Origin: Rhodomicrobium lacus
GTDB lineage: Bacteria > Pseudomonadota > Alphaproteobacteria > Rhizobiales > Rhodomicrobiaceae
NCBI RefSeq assembly: GCF_003992725.1
Contig: NZ_RZNF01000012.1
Span: forward strand, 310,001 to 374,000
Reading direction: 5' to 3'
DNA: 64,000 nucleotides
Shown: in pieces, positions 26,045-34,383 of the stretch
Layout of the letters: each line of letters begins with the position of its first letter
How positions within the stretch are numbered: position 1 is the first letter of the stretch
The notes under the pieces: generated by a model
The model's input: only the letters and a program-made list of their open reading frames with translations
Told to the model about the DNA's origin: nothing
Database searches by the model: none
Program-made: the position numbers and the translations under genes

Positions 26045-27912
26045 CAGACGGTGTCCTCGCTCGTTGCGCGCTTTTCCTTCCGCTGACGGTCGACGATGAG
26101 TGCGCAGGCTCCCGTCGTGATGACGACCGAAACGCCCTCTACCGCCATCCCCTCCTCGAAGGCCTTGCGCAGTTCGGCCACATCGTAGGCGTCGACAACG
26201 CGTAAAAAGTCCACCTGCAGGGGTTTGATGACTTCTTCGAGCGAAAGCTCTTTCGTGGGCTTTCGCGTCGCTGTCAGACCAAATGCCCCCGGATGCGGCT
26301 GGTGGCCCGTCTCCGCCGACGACTTGTTGTCGAGGATCAGCAACAGGACGTTCGCACGGTTGTAGACCGCGTTGATGAGTTCCACGATCCCATTATGGAA
26401 GAAGGTGCTATCGCCCATCACGGCGGCGATCTTCCCCAATCCCGCATGGCTGATGCCGGTGGCGACCCCGAGGCCGGCGCCCATGCAGACGAAGGTATTC
26501 GTCAGGCTTACAGGCGCGTATTGCGAAACGAAGCCACAGCCGGAGTCGCCGCAGGCGATCCCCTCGCCTGGGAGCGTATCGAGCACCTCGCGAAGAATGC
26601 GCGTCGGCGCGGTTTCCGGACAGCCGGCGCAGAACTGGCCACCGACTTTGAACGGCACGCTCTCGCGCACGAAATCGAGCGTCGCTTCGTGCGCCTTTCT
26701 CGAATCCGCCAGCGTGGATGGCCGGTCGAGGAGACGCGCAATCACCGGCTCGATGACCTCCGAGGTGATTTCTCCGGAGTACGGGATATCCTTCGTCTTT
26801 TTCCCGAGAATGCGTCCCGCGCCCTCCACCTCGCTTGCAAGTGCGCGCACCTGTTCCTCAATCACGGCCTCAGTCTCCTCGACAATAAGAAACTGCTCGT
26901 ATTGGGCGAGCGTGCGCTTCACGAGAGCCGGAGGCACCGGGAGCGTAAAACCGAGTTTCAGAACGGCCACTTCCTCCTCCGCATCGAGCAGTGAAAGCGC
27001 CTCTGTCGTCTCGATGGACGCCAAGCCGGAAGTAATGACGCAAAGCGACGCTCTATCCGGACCTGAGAGTCTGTTGAACGGACAGCCGTCAGCGGCCTTC
27101 AGCACTCCTTCCTCTGTCGGCGCATCGCGCATGAGCGCCAGATAAGCGCCGGGCGCTTCGCCGTGGAACCGCTTGTGCAGCAGAGCGGTGCCGGTTTCCG
27201 GCCAACCCAGCGCCGGATAGCCGCTCCAGCCCCGCGTAACGTTTTTCTCGAACCGAGGAGCGATGCGGCGCTTCTCGTGGTCGATCGCTCCGAACGTCAC
27301 CTTCCCGCGGCTGTATCCCTGGCGCACCGTGACGCGCACGAAGACCGGCATGGCGATGTCTTCGGAAAGCCTGAAGGCGTAGGCGACCATGTCCTTCACC
27401 TCCTGCAACGTCGCAGGCTCAAGAACGGGGACTTCAGCGAAGCGGGCGAGGTTACGGAAATCCTCCTCGGCCTGCGTCGTCTCCGCGCCCGGATCGTCTC
27501 CCGCTACGATCACGAGTCCGCCGACGCCCACCATGCTGGACGATGCGAGCGGGTCGAGGATCCAAGGCACACCCACATTCTTCATGAGACACATCGAACG
27601 CGTCTCGCTCATCGCAGCCCCTAGGGCGACTTCATAGGCGCATTTCTCGTTCGCCGACCACTCGACATGCATCTCCGGGAAAACCTGCGCGGCGGCCGAA
27701 AGCGCGTCGATGACATAGCTCACGGGCGCGCCCGGATAGCAGGCCACGACGCGCACGCCGGCCTCGATCGCTCCGCGAGCAATGGCGTCGTTGCAGGTCA
27801 GCACAGCCGCTTCGCCCGGCTGATCGCGCGTGAGATCGCCGCTCACGAATTTGTTGCTTGGATCGACGAGCTGATGTGAAAAATGGGAATGCTTTTTCAG
27901 CATGTGCGCCAA
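26044..27912 (-). CDS. iorA: Indolepyruvate-type 2-oxoacid oxidoreductase, IorA subunit without ferredoxin domain
   Basis: 622 residues. A TTG at 27910-27912 has GAGGAAAG at good spacing; an ATG at 27901-27903 is the alternative. N-terminal pyrimidine-binding domain (CYPGAPVSYVIDA, about 58-70), middle domain, then the TPP-binding domain with MGDSTFFHNGI (499-509). Cys pairs are FCAGCP (427-432) and CGDSGC (454-459). Classical IorA ends in a two-[4Fe-4S] ferredoxin domain; here the protein stops at GACALIVDRQRKEKR plus 7 residues, exactly where that domain should begin. Electrons must leave by another route or an unlinked ferredoxin. Confidence 0.85.
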   Translation of the reverse strand: MAHMLKKHSHFSHQLVDPSNKFVSGDLTRDQPGEAAVLTCNDAIARGAIEAGVRVVACYPGAPVSYVIDALSAAAQVFPEMHVEWSANEKCAYEVALGAAMSETRSMCLMKNVGVPWILDPLASSSMVGVGGLVIVAGDDPGAETTQAEEDFRNLARFAEVPVLEPATLQEVKDMVAYAFRLSEDIAMPVFVRVTVRQGYSRGKVTFGAIDHEKRRIAPRFEKNVTRGWSGYPALGWPETGTALLHKRFHGEAPGAYLALMRDAPTEEGVLKAADGCPFNRLSGPDRASLCVITSGLASIETTEALSLLDAEEEVAVLKLGFTLPVPPALVKRTLAQYEQFLIVEETEAVIEEQVRALASEVEGAGRILGKKTKDIPYSGEITSEVIEPVIARLLDRPSTLADSRKAHEATLDFVRESVPFKVGGQFCAGCPETAPTRILREVLDTLPGEGIACGDSGCGFVSQYAPVSLTNTFVCMGAGLGVATGISHAGLGKIAAVMGDSTFFHNGIVELINAVYNRANVLLLILDNKSSAETGHQPHPGAFGLTATRKPTKELSLEEVIKPLQVDFLRVVDAYDVAELRKAFEEGMAVEGVSVVITTGACALIVDRQRKEKRATSEDTV

Positions 27913-28030
27913 GCTCTTTCCTCGGATTGGAGAAACACCGGATTAATCCTCCGTGACAGCAAAATTTTTGTTGCGCCATTAAGTCGATAAAATATATCAG
28001 GTCAATACAACTCTTACCTAGTGGGGTCCC

Positions 28031-29170
28031 ATGTCAATCAACGAGGGATGCCGACGCCTGTGGCGCTTGGCATTCTTGTTCACCATCGCCGCAGCCTGCA
28101 TCGGCGGCGGCAAGGCCTGGGCGGACGAGCTTCCGCTCGGCATCTGTCAGAGTACAGCACAAGGCCCGGCGAAATTCTCTACCGCCCTCTGGAAGGGCGC
28201 GGAGATCGCGATCTCCGAGATCAACTCGCAAGGCGGTGTCAATGGCCGCAAGCTGAAACCGGTGCCTGTCGATGTCGGAAACAACGATCCGGCGCAAGCA
28301 CGCCTGTCTCTCAACAAGGCCATCGACGTTGACAAGATTGTCACACTGGTTTGCTGGGGCACCAACGTCATGGTGCAGAACGGGCCGCTGATCGACGAAG
28401 CCGATATCGCTGCCTTCACCACATCTTCCGGGACCGGCGTCGTCAAGGCGTCGAAGCTGACGCAGCAGCTGGAAGCCGTCACCACGCTCTACTGCAAGGT
28501 TTCCGCCAAGCACGTCAAGGCACAGTATCCGGATGTGAAGACCTTCGCCGTGCTCTACGTCAATTATGAGTTCGGCATCGAGATGCGCGATAAATGTGCG
28601 GACGAGTTTGGCAAGCTCGGCATCACGCTCGTCGCGTCCGAGGGCCACCCGAACGCCCCGCCGGATCTTCGCGCCCAGGTAACGAAGCTGCTGGAAGCCA
28701 AACCCGATGCCATCTATCTGGCTCCGATCGGCGGCGGCACTGTCGCCCTCGGAATTCGCACCGCGCGGGAACTCGGCTTCGATGGGCTCCTCGTCACCTA
28801 CGGCGCTGGCGACACGCCCGACATCTATAACCTCAAGGTTGCAGAAAAGAACTTCTTCTTTGTCGGCAATGAAGTGCCCGAGACTGCGCCAGATGTGGTG
28901 AAGCAAACAACGGCGACCTACGGCGGTTATACGCCGTTCGGCTACGAGTATGTCTGGCTGGCAGCGAAACTGATCAAGGAAGCTGGCGGCAGCGAAATAT
29001 CGGGCAAGAAGCTTATCGCGAAGCTCAGGGAAGAAGGCGACATCCAAACCCCGGTCAATCGCTATATCTTCAAGGCCGACGGCAACACCAGCCGACCGCT
29101 CGCGATCTTCACAATCGCAAATGGTGGACGGAAGCTCGAACGCATCCTCTCCGCCTCGGAAATCGAGTAA
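28031..29170 (+). CDS. Branched-chain amino acid-type ABC transporter, substrate-binding protein
   Basis: 379 residues with a signal peptide (cleavage near AWAD). Periplasmic binding protein type 1 fold: ALWKGAEIAISEINSQGGVNGRKLK (in part AISEINSQGGVNG), a central hinge near GTNVMVQNG, and a GGYTPFGYEYVWLAAKLIKEAG segment near the end. It captures the ligand for the downstream permeases. LivK-type proteins bind amino acids, but many bind aromatic or aliphatic acids or ureas. It is divergent from iorA with about 120 bp between, pointing to shared control. Confidence 0.85.
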   Translation: MSINEGCRRLWRLAFLFTIAAACIGGGKAWADELPLGICQSTAQGPAKFSTALWKGAEIAISEINSQGGVNGRKLKPVPVDVGNNDPAQARLSLNKAIDVDKIVTLVCWGTNVMVQNGPLIDEADIAAFTTSSGTGVVKASKLTQQLEAVTTLYCKVSAKHVKAQYPDVKTFAVLYVNYEFGIEMRDKCADEFGKLGITLVASEGHPNAPPDLRAQVTKLLEAKPDAIYLAPIGGGTVALGIRTARELGFDGLLVTYGAGDTPDIYNLKVAEKNFFFVGNEVPETAPDVVKQTTATYGGYTPFGYEYVWLAAKLIKEAGGSEISGKKLIAKLREEGDIQTPVNRYIFKADGNTSRPLAIFTIANGGRKLERILSASEIE

Positions 29171-29203
29171 TCGCGAAAAAGAACGGCAGCCCGGAGCAAA
29201 CTC

Positions 29204-30097
29204 ATGACATCGGTGCATTCGGTGCTGCCGTTCATCGTCAACGGCATATCGCTTGGTCTCAGCATCTCTCTTGTGGCGCTTGCGATGGCACTTATCTGGC
29301 GAACGGCCGGAATCGTGGATTTCGGCCTGGGGGCGGTCTATCTCTTCGCCGCCTATGCCACATTCGTTCTGACCAAAATCGTTGGCTTGCCTCTCCCCGC
29401 CGCTATCCTTGGAGCGCTGGCCGTCGGCTGCGCAACATCCGTCCTTCTCTACGTCCTCATTTATCGCGGTTTCATAAAAAACCACGCGCCCTTGTTCGTA
29501 ATGGTGCTCGTCGGGATTTCGTTCTTTACGGCAACGCAGAACCTGATTTCCGCCTTCGGGAGCCCTGAAAAGCGCTACGTCATCGATCAGATCCTGCCCG
29601 GCATCGAATTGCTGGGTACCCGGCTCAACGCCGCCCAGATCGCGAAGATGGCCGCAAGCCTGATCGCGCTTGTTGGCGTCGCTCTGTTCTGCACGAGAAC
29701 GGGGCCGGGCCTTACCATCTGTGCTGTCGCGGATAACAAGACGCTGGCTCAAGGTGTCGGCATCGCACCCAATCGGACCTACATCTGGGTGTACGCAATA
29801 GCAGGACTGCTGGTGGCCTTCGCCGCGATCCCCGACACGCTCGAAACCGGAGTCGATCCCTTCGTGGCGATGAACCCCGTGTTTCTCGCGCTTGCAGCAA
29901 TCATCATCGGCGGCCTCAACACTTTCAAAAGTCCGATCCTCGGGGCGGTTCTGCTCGGTCTCGCCTTCCATCTCGCGGTTTGGATCCTGCCCGCAACGTG
30001 GCAGGAAGTGGTCGCTTACGGTTTCGTTCTCGCGGTTCTGCTGGCCCGTCCTCAAGGTCTGTTCGGCGGTATCAATCCCGTCAGGGAGCGCGCCTGA
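29204..30097 (+). CDS. ABC transporter permease (LivH type)
   Basis: 297 residues, about eight membrane helices. It shows the LivH pattern: ISLGLSISLVALAMALIWRTAGIVDFGLGAVY near the N-terminus (in part FGLGAVY) and AIAGLLVAFAAIP, then GGLNTFKSPILGAVLLG. It forms one half of the inner-membrane channel with the LivM domain of the next protein. The gene ends 2 bp before that ATG. Confidence 0.88.
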   Translation: MTSVHSVLPFIVNGISLGLSISLVALAMALIWRTAGIVDFGLGAVYLFAAYATFVLTKIVGLPLPAAILGALAVGCATSVLLYVLIYRGFIKNHAPLFVMVLVGISFFTATQNLISAFGSPEKRYVIDQILPGIELLGTRLNAAQIAKMAASLIALVGVALFCTRTGPGLTICAVADNKTLAQGVGIAPNRTYIWVYAIAGLLVAFAAIPDTLETGVDPFVAMNPVFLALAAIIIGGLNTFKSPILGAVLLGLAFHLAVWILPATWQEVVAYGFVLAVLLARPQGLFGGINPVRERA

Positions 30098-30099
30098 TC

Positions 30100-31884
30100 A
30101 TGGCATACATAGTCGACGTTCTGACGCTCGCCCTCATTCTGGTTATCGCCGTGCACGGGTATATGCTCATCAAGGGGCTCGGCGGTCTCATGCATCTGGG
30201 ACACGCCGTGTTTTACGGTCTCGGAGCCTATGCGGCGGCGATATTTTCCACAAAGGTACTGCCGCCGAACGTTTTCCCGTTGACCGTCATTCTCGGCGCA
30301 CTTGCCGCAAGCCTCGGTGCGCTGCTGATCGGTTGGCCCGCGCTCAAGGCACGCGCCCGCTATTTCATGATCGTGACGTTCGCGATGCAACTCATCTTCG
30401 TGACGCTCGTGATCAACTTCGGCTTCACCGGCGGCCCGGACGGCCTTTCCGGTATTCCACGCTTCTCGCTAGGCACCTGGGAGCCGGGTCGGCGCTGGGT
30501 TCTCGATCTCGGCATCGCGCAGATCACTTATGCGCAGGTCAAGCTGCTGATCGTCGTTTCGTTTGCCGCCGTGTCGTTCTGGTTTTGCAGTCGCATCATT
30601 CGTTCACCCTACGGTCGCCTCGTTCGGGCCGTGCGCGACGACGAGCGCGTCGTCGAGGCCCATGGACGCAGCGCCACCCTTGTCAAGTTGTCGGTGCTGC
30701 TGATCGGGGCGGGACTTGCGGGCGCGGCTGGAGCACTCTTCGCTCATCACTTCAACTACGTCGGACCATCCCAGTTCGAACTCGACCTCACGATGCTGAT
30801 GCTGGCCATGCTGATCTTCGGCGGTCAGTTCAGCCTCACGGGCGCCACTATCGGCGTCTTCGCGATGATGGGGCTCCTTGAGGGTCTACGCTTCGCGCTC
30901 GACAACTGGCTCGGGGTGCCATTCGAAATGACGGCGCCTCTTCGCCAGGCCGCCTATGCGCTCTTTCTCATCGGCGTTCTCGTCTTGCGCCCCAACGGCT
31001 TGTTTCGCGAGCGCACAGCAGAATACGTGAAGCCATCAGGCGACAGCCCGGCTGTTTTCCCGAATGCGAGAGCGGCGGCTGATCGCAGCGTCGACCCGCT
31101 TTCCGCCGGGCCGGTTCTCACATGCTCCGGCCTGCATAAATCGTTTGCCGGATTAAAGGCCGTGGACGAGGCCGGTTTCAGTCTGCACCCTCGTGAGATC
31201 GTCGCTATCATCGGCTCGAACGGCGCGGGCAAGACGACCGTCTTCAATATCCTGAGCGGGTTCGAGAGCGCGGATGGTGGCGAGGCGCTGCTACTCGGCA
31301 AGCCGATTCTCGGTCTGGCATCGCAAGACATTGCCAGGCTCGGGCTTGGGCGCACGTTCCAGGACGTAAGAATCTGGAACAGACTTACGGTCATTGAGAA
31401 CATACTTGCGGCATCGCCTCATCAGGCGGGCGAAAATCCCGCTCGACTCTTCCTCACGCCGGGGCGTGTCGGGGACAACGAGTCTGACAACCTCAAGCGG
31501 GCATGGGCGCTCCTCGAACGCTTCGGACTAGGCGAAAAAGCAAACCATCTCGGCAGCGAGTTGTCCTATGCGCAACGCAAGATGCTGTCTCTCGCCCGGA
31601 TCACCTCTTTCGCCCCGCATGTCGTCCTGCTCGACGAGCCGACATCAGGCGTCGACCCCAAGCGTCTCGATACCTTCCTTGGGCATATCAAGGATTTCGC
31701 GGAGCGCGATGGCCGGGCAGTCTGCCTGATCGAACACAACATGGCTGTTGTGAAGGCCGTGGCCGACCGCGTTGTGTACATGGATGGAGGCAAGGTTCTC
31801 GCGAGCGGCACGGCTGATGACGTGCTGGGAGACGCGGGGCTGATGCGGCGCTATCTCGGACAAAGGGAGGCGGTGGCGGCATGA
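30100..31884 (+). CDS. ABC transporter LivM-LivG fusion: permease plus ATPase in one chain
   Basis: 594 residues from ATG 30100 (the longer frame upstream overlaps livH and is rejected). Residues 1-310 are a LivM-type permease (GGLMHLGHAVFYGLGAYAA, then GGQFSLTGATIGV, quoted in pieces). After a 35-residue linker, residues 345-594 are a LivG ATPase: Walker A GSNGAGKTT, signature LSYAQRKMLSLAR (unusual; LSYGQ is normal), Walker B VVLLDEPTSG and IEHNM. Fused LivMG occurs but is less common than separate genes. The livF start overlaps the stop by 4 bp. Confidence 0.88.
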   Translation: MAYIVDVLTLALILVIAVHGYMLIKGLGGLMHLGHAVFYGLGAYAAAIFSTKVLPPNVFPLTVILGALAASLGALLIGWPALKARARYFMIVTFAMQLIFVTLVINFGFTGGPDGLSGIPRFSLGTWEPGRRWVLDLGIAQITYAQVKLLIVVSFAAVSFWFCSRIIRSPYGRLVRAVRDDERVVEAHGRSATLVKLSVLLIGAGLAGAAGALFAHHFNYVGPSQFELDLTMLMLAMLIFGGQFSLTGATIGVFAMMGLLEGLRFALDNWLGVPFEMTAPLRQAAYALFLIGVLVLRPNGLFRERTAEYVKPSGDSPAVFPNARAAADRSVDPLSAGPVLTCSGLHKSFAGLKAVDEAGFSLHPREIVAIIGSNGAGKTTVFNILSGFESADGGEALLLGKPILGLASQDIARLGLGRTFQDVRIWNRLTVIENILAASPHQAGENPARLFLTPGRVGDNESDNLKRAWALLERFGLGEKANHLGSELSYAQRKMLSLARITSFAPHVVLLDEPTSGVDPKRLDTFLGHIKDFAERDGRAVCLIEHNMAVVKAVADRVVYMDGGKVLASGTADDVLGDAGLMRRYLGQREAVAA

Positions 31885-32588
31885 GATTGAAGGTCAGCAA
31901 GCTTGTCACGGGCTACAATCGGGATCCAATCCTGAATGGGGTGAGCTTTGATCTCGAAGCCGGGACGCTTCTTGCTGTGCTTGGCCATAACGGTGCGGGA
32001 AAGTCGTCCCTTGTCCGTTCCCTCGTCGGACTTCTGCCTGCGTGGGAGGGGACGATCGAGATCGAAGGACACGACGTCACCACAAGGCCATCAAAGGAGC
32101 GTATTCGGGCGGGGCTTGCCGTATCATTTCAGGATGACCCTGTTTTCCCTACGCTTCCCGTAAAGACCAACCTGCGTCTTGGCGGTTATGCCCATTGGCG
32201 CGACCGCAAGCGCATCGAGCGACGCACGGAGGAAGTGCTTACCCTTTTCCCAAAGCTGCGCGTTCATTACTTGCGGCCGGCCTACACCATGAGCGGTGGC
32301 GAGCGTCGCATGCTTTCGATCGCGATGGCCCTCATGAGTGAACCGACCGTTCTTCTTCTCGACGAGCCTTCGACAGGACTATCGCCCGGCATGACCGCCC
32401 ACGTGTTCGAAAGCATCGAATCGGTTTCGCGCAGCCTGGGGATTTCTGTGCTGCTCATTGAACAGAACGTGGAGCAGGCGCTTCGACACGCCGACAGAGT
32501 ACTTGTCTTGAAAACCGGCAAGGTCGTTTTCGATGGGGCCCCGGAAAATCTGGCCTCGGACGCCACAGAACTCGTCATGATGTTCTAG
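31881..32588 (+). CDS. ABC transporter ATP-binding protein (LivF type)
   Basis: 235 residues: Walker A GHNGAGKSS, Q-loop VSFQDDPVFPTLPV, signature MSGGERRMLSIAMALM, Walker B VLLLDEPSTGLSP, and H-loop region LIEQNVEQAL. These define the LivF branch. ATGA overlap with the fused LivMG gene. With the LivG part it forms the ATPase dimer. Last gene of the transporter operon; only a weak AT-rich tail follows. Confidence 0.9.
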   Translation: MRLKVSKLVTGYNRDPILNGVSFDLEAGTLLAVLGHNGAGKSSLVRSLVGLLPAWEGTIEIEGHDVTTRPSKERIRAGLAVSFQDDPVFPTLPVKTNLRLGGYAHWRDRKRIERRTEEVLTLFPKLRVHYLRPAYTMSGGERRMLSIAMALMSEPTVLLLDEPSTGLSPGMTAHVFESIESVSRSLGISVLLIEQNVEQALRHADRVLVLKTGKVVFDGAPENLASDATELVMMF

Positions 32589-32959
32589 TCATGCAGCATA
32601 TAAACACAAAATACACCTTGTGAATTATCGCTATAGTTCTGAAAATGAGTTATGACTAAATGCATAGGAGCGGAACGAGAGGCAAGAATAGAAATCATAG
32701 ACGTCTCAAGTGACAATCGAAATTACAGATCTAAACGCCTCGACACTCAGAGAGTTCTTCAACGAGAACGAGCGGCTTGAAACCCTGGTCTTGGAGCGTT
32801 TCTTAGTGAAAGTCGCGGCAACCCGTCACGATGCGCGCGACGACGTTTCCCCGCATCCGTCAAGCTTGCGTCACCGGGATCTGGCTGCAAAGTTCCGAGT
32901 TGATAGCCACAGCGGAAACCGAGTCTTTGCTATGGCGGCTTTCAGGCGCAACCTCGGGT
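32589..32959. other. Lower-GC region between the transporter operon and tRNA-Gln
   Basis: 371 bp, clearly more AT-rich than its neighbours at the start. An open frame from GTG 32710 begins in a protein-like way (ITDLNASTLREFFNENERLE) but soon loses that character and runs antisense through the tRNA gene; it may hold a gene remnant. No other feature seen. Confidence 0.45.
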
Positions 32960-33034
32960 TGGCTGGGGCGCCAGGACTCGAACCTGGGAATGGCGGAATC
33001 AAAATCCGCTGCCTTACCGCTTGGCTACGCCCCA
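32960..33034 (-). tRNA. tRNA-Gln (anticodon TTG)
   Basis: The minus strand folds as a full cloverleaf: acceptor TGGGGCG / CGCCCCA, D-arm GCCAAGCGGTAAGGC, anticodon stem GCGGA / TCCGC with loop TTTTGAT (anticodon TTG), T-arm with GGTTCGAATCC, discriminator G and encoded CCA. 75 nt. It reads CAA (and CAG by wobble). The T at position 1 is usual for tRNA-Gln. Confidence 0.97.
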
Positions 33035-33549
33035 ATGGGTAAATTGCCAAGTTTTTGGCATTTCACGGGGTTTAACATTGATGCCACGGGGATTCAAGGG
33101 GGGACGTAGGGCGAACATCGGTTTTCTGCACCCACACTGCAAAGCAGGGCGTTTTGCCCTTGCATCGCTCAAATTTTCTCCCGCATGTTCCATTTTGTTC
33201 ATGGACGTACACAGATTAATTTAGTGCCGTGGCGGTGCATCAAGCGGAGGTATTCTTTCGTCGCACCCAATGGAGCCACGATCTTGGGCAGGTCAGCAAC
33301 GAATCTACCCGCAGTTTTCTTGTAATAGCGTGACGGCCTGTCGAAGCTCGCGCCTGATCCCTCGATCATCTTCCATTGAGCGCATTCGCGACGGTCTTGA
33401 CCCCAAGATGCGTGCGGAGATCAACCTTCTTCAGGTCATGTAATACTGAATCATTGGGCTATTGGGCCATTCAGGTGAGGCTCCCAGCAAGAAAGATCTT
33501 GATTGCGCGCACCCGGCCAATCCGATGCAAAACGATGGGCCGACGCCGA
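33035..33549. other. Gene-poor stretch upstream of tRNA-Gln
   Basis: 515 bp. Apart from a 56-codon minus-strand frame (see next entry) nothing convincing is present. It contains the tRNA-Gln promoter. Being next to a tRNA gene and of mixed base composition, it may be what is left of an integrated element, but no integrase or repeat of the tRNA end was found. Confidence 0.4.
33199..33369 (-). other. Possible small gene or remnant, 56 codons
   Basis: ATG 33367-33369 to TGA 33199-33201 encodes a 56-residue basic peptide (MIEGSGASFDRPSRYYKK at the start, LMHRHGTKLICVRP at the end). Its ATG overlaps the TGA of a preceding short frame ending in KTVANALNGR as ATGA, which is a coupled-gene arrangement. 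That upstream frame lacks a start codon, so this could be a decayed two-gene unit. No good ribosome site and no recognised family. Confidence 0.2.
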
Positions 33550-34257
33550 TCAAAGCGCCCCCGCGCCTTCCTTCGGAAGCCACTCGTTCATCAACTGCGT
33601 CTCGCGCTCTGTGACGCCGCGCACGAATGCAGCCGAACTGCCTTTCATGGAGTGAAAGGCATCATAGCCGCGCTCAAGGAAACTTTGCAGTTCAGCCAGC
33701 CCCGCGACCTCGGCGGGCTTCTTCATCATTGAAAGCGCAGTGCCGATGAACGGCTTGCGCGTGAGCCGGTCGAGCGAACGGCCCAGACTCGCGATCAGCG
33801 CAATCTGGCGCTCACGGTCGGCGCGGCGTCCGACCTTCTTGTAGGCCGCCACCCACTTGTCGATGTCCAACGCAAAAACGCCCTGCCCAAGCGCCTCCAG
33901 CATGTCGGTGTCGAGCGACTCCGAAATCGTATTGACCTCTATCGCATCGGCCACGGTCTCAAGCCCCGCTTCAGGCAATACAGCCTTCATCACAGGAAGG
34001 ATGCGCCGAACTTCTTCCTCATGGCGGCTCAGGTCTTTGGGACCGTAGATATCGCTCAGGAAAAACGTTGCCGTCTTGGTGTAGAGCGGATTAGCCACGA
34101 TGTGGGCGTGCTCACGCTGAAGACGTTCCGCCTGCCACTGCCGCAGAGCATCGCGAGCAGCTTCGCCCTGCGGCCGTGCCGCAAGCCGCGCCCTAAGCTC
34201 AGCCGAAGCGTCGAGAAGCGATTCAATGCGCTTGGCAATCTCGTTCTTGGTAGTCAA
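33550..34257 (-). CDS. Conserved protein of unknown function (FFLSDIYGP family)
   Basis: 235 residues from a TTG at 34255-34257 with AAGGA six bases upstream. Mostly helical, charged, no signal peptide or membrane helix. The stretch TATFFLSDIYGPKDLSRHEEE (about 61-81, quoted in part: FFLSDIYGPKDLSRHE) looks like a family signature I have seen in conserved hypothetical proteins but cannot link to a function. It is divergent from the wax ester synthase gene, 126 bp apart, so a link with neutral lipid metabolism is possible. Confidence 0.65.
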   Translation of the reverse strand: MTTKNEIAKRIESLLDASAELRARLAARPQGEAARDALRQWQAERLQREHAHIVANPLYTKTATFFLSDIYGPKDLSRHEEEVRRILPVMKAVLPEAGLETVADAIEVNTISESLDTDMLEALGQGVFALDIDKWVAAYKKVGRRADRERQIALIASLGRSLDRLTRKPFIGTALSMMKKPAEVAGLAELQSFLERGYDAFHSMKGSSAAFVRGVTERETQLMNEWLPKEGAGAL

Positions 34258-34383
34258 TCGTTTTCCTTTGTGATGTATTTACTAAGAAACGTCGCCCATT
34301 TTGGATGATCGTTACCCGCCGGCGCATGAAGGCTTCACACAAGACGCATGAACGCAATTTAAAACCTCAAGGGGTCCCCGCCA

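Noticed and set aside
27904-28030. CooA binding site between iorA and the binding-protein gene
   Set aside because: I looked for TGTCA-N6-CGACA-like and CRP/FNR-like sites; only single half-sites (TGACA at about 27954) and a weak GATA-AAATA-TATC repeat are present, not enough to claim a site.
28034-30055. Very long minus-strand open frame (673 codons)
   Set aside because: It is antisense to the clearly real substrate-binding protein and LivH genes and shows no domain; GC-rich codon bias opens such frames.
32710-33042. Open frame of 110 codons on the plus strand
   Set aside because: Its second half is the antisense of tRNA-Gln, a known source of false proteins, and only the first 30-40 codons look protein-like. 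No ribosome site fits well.
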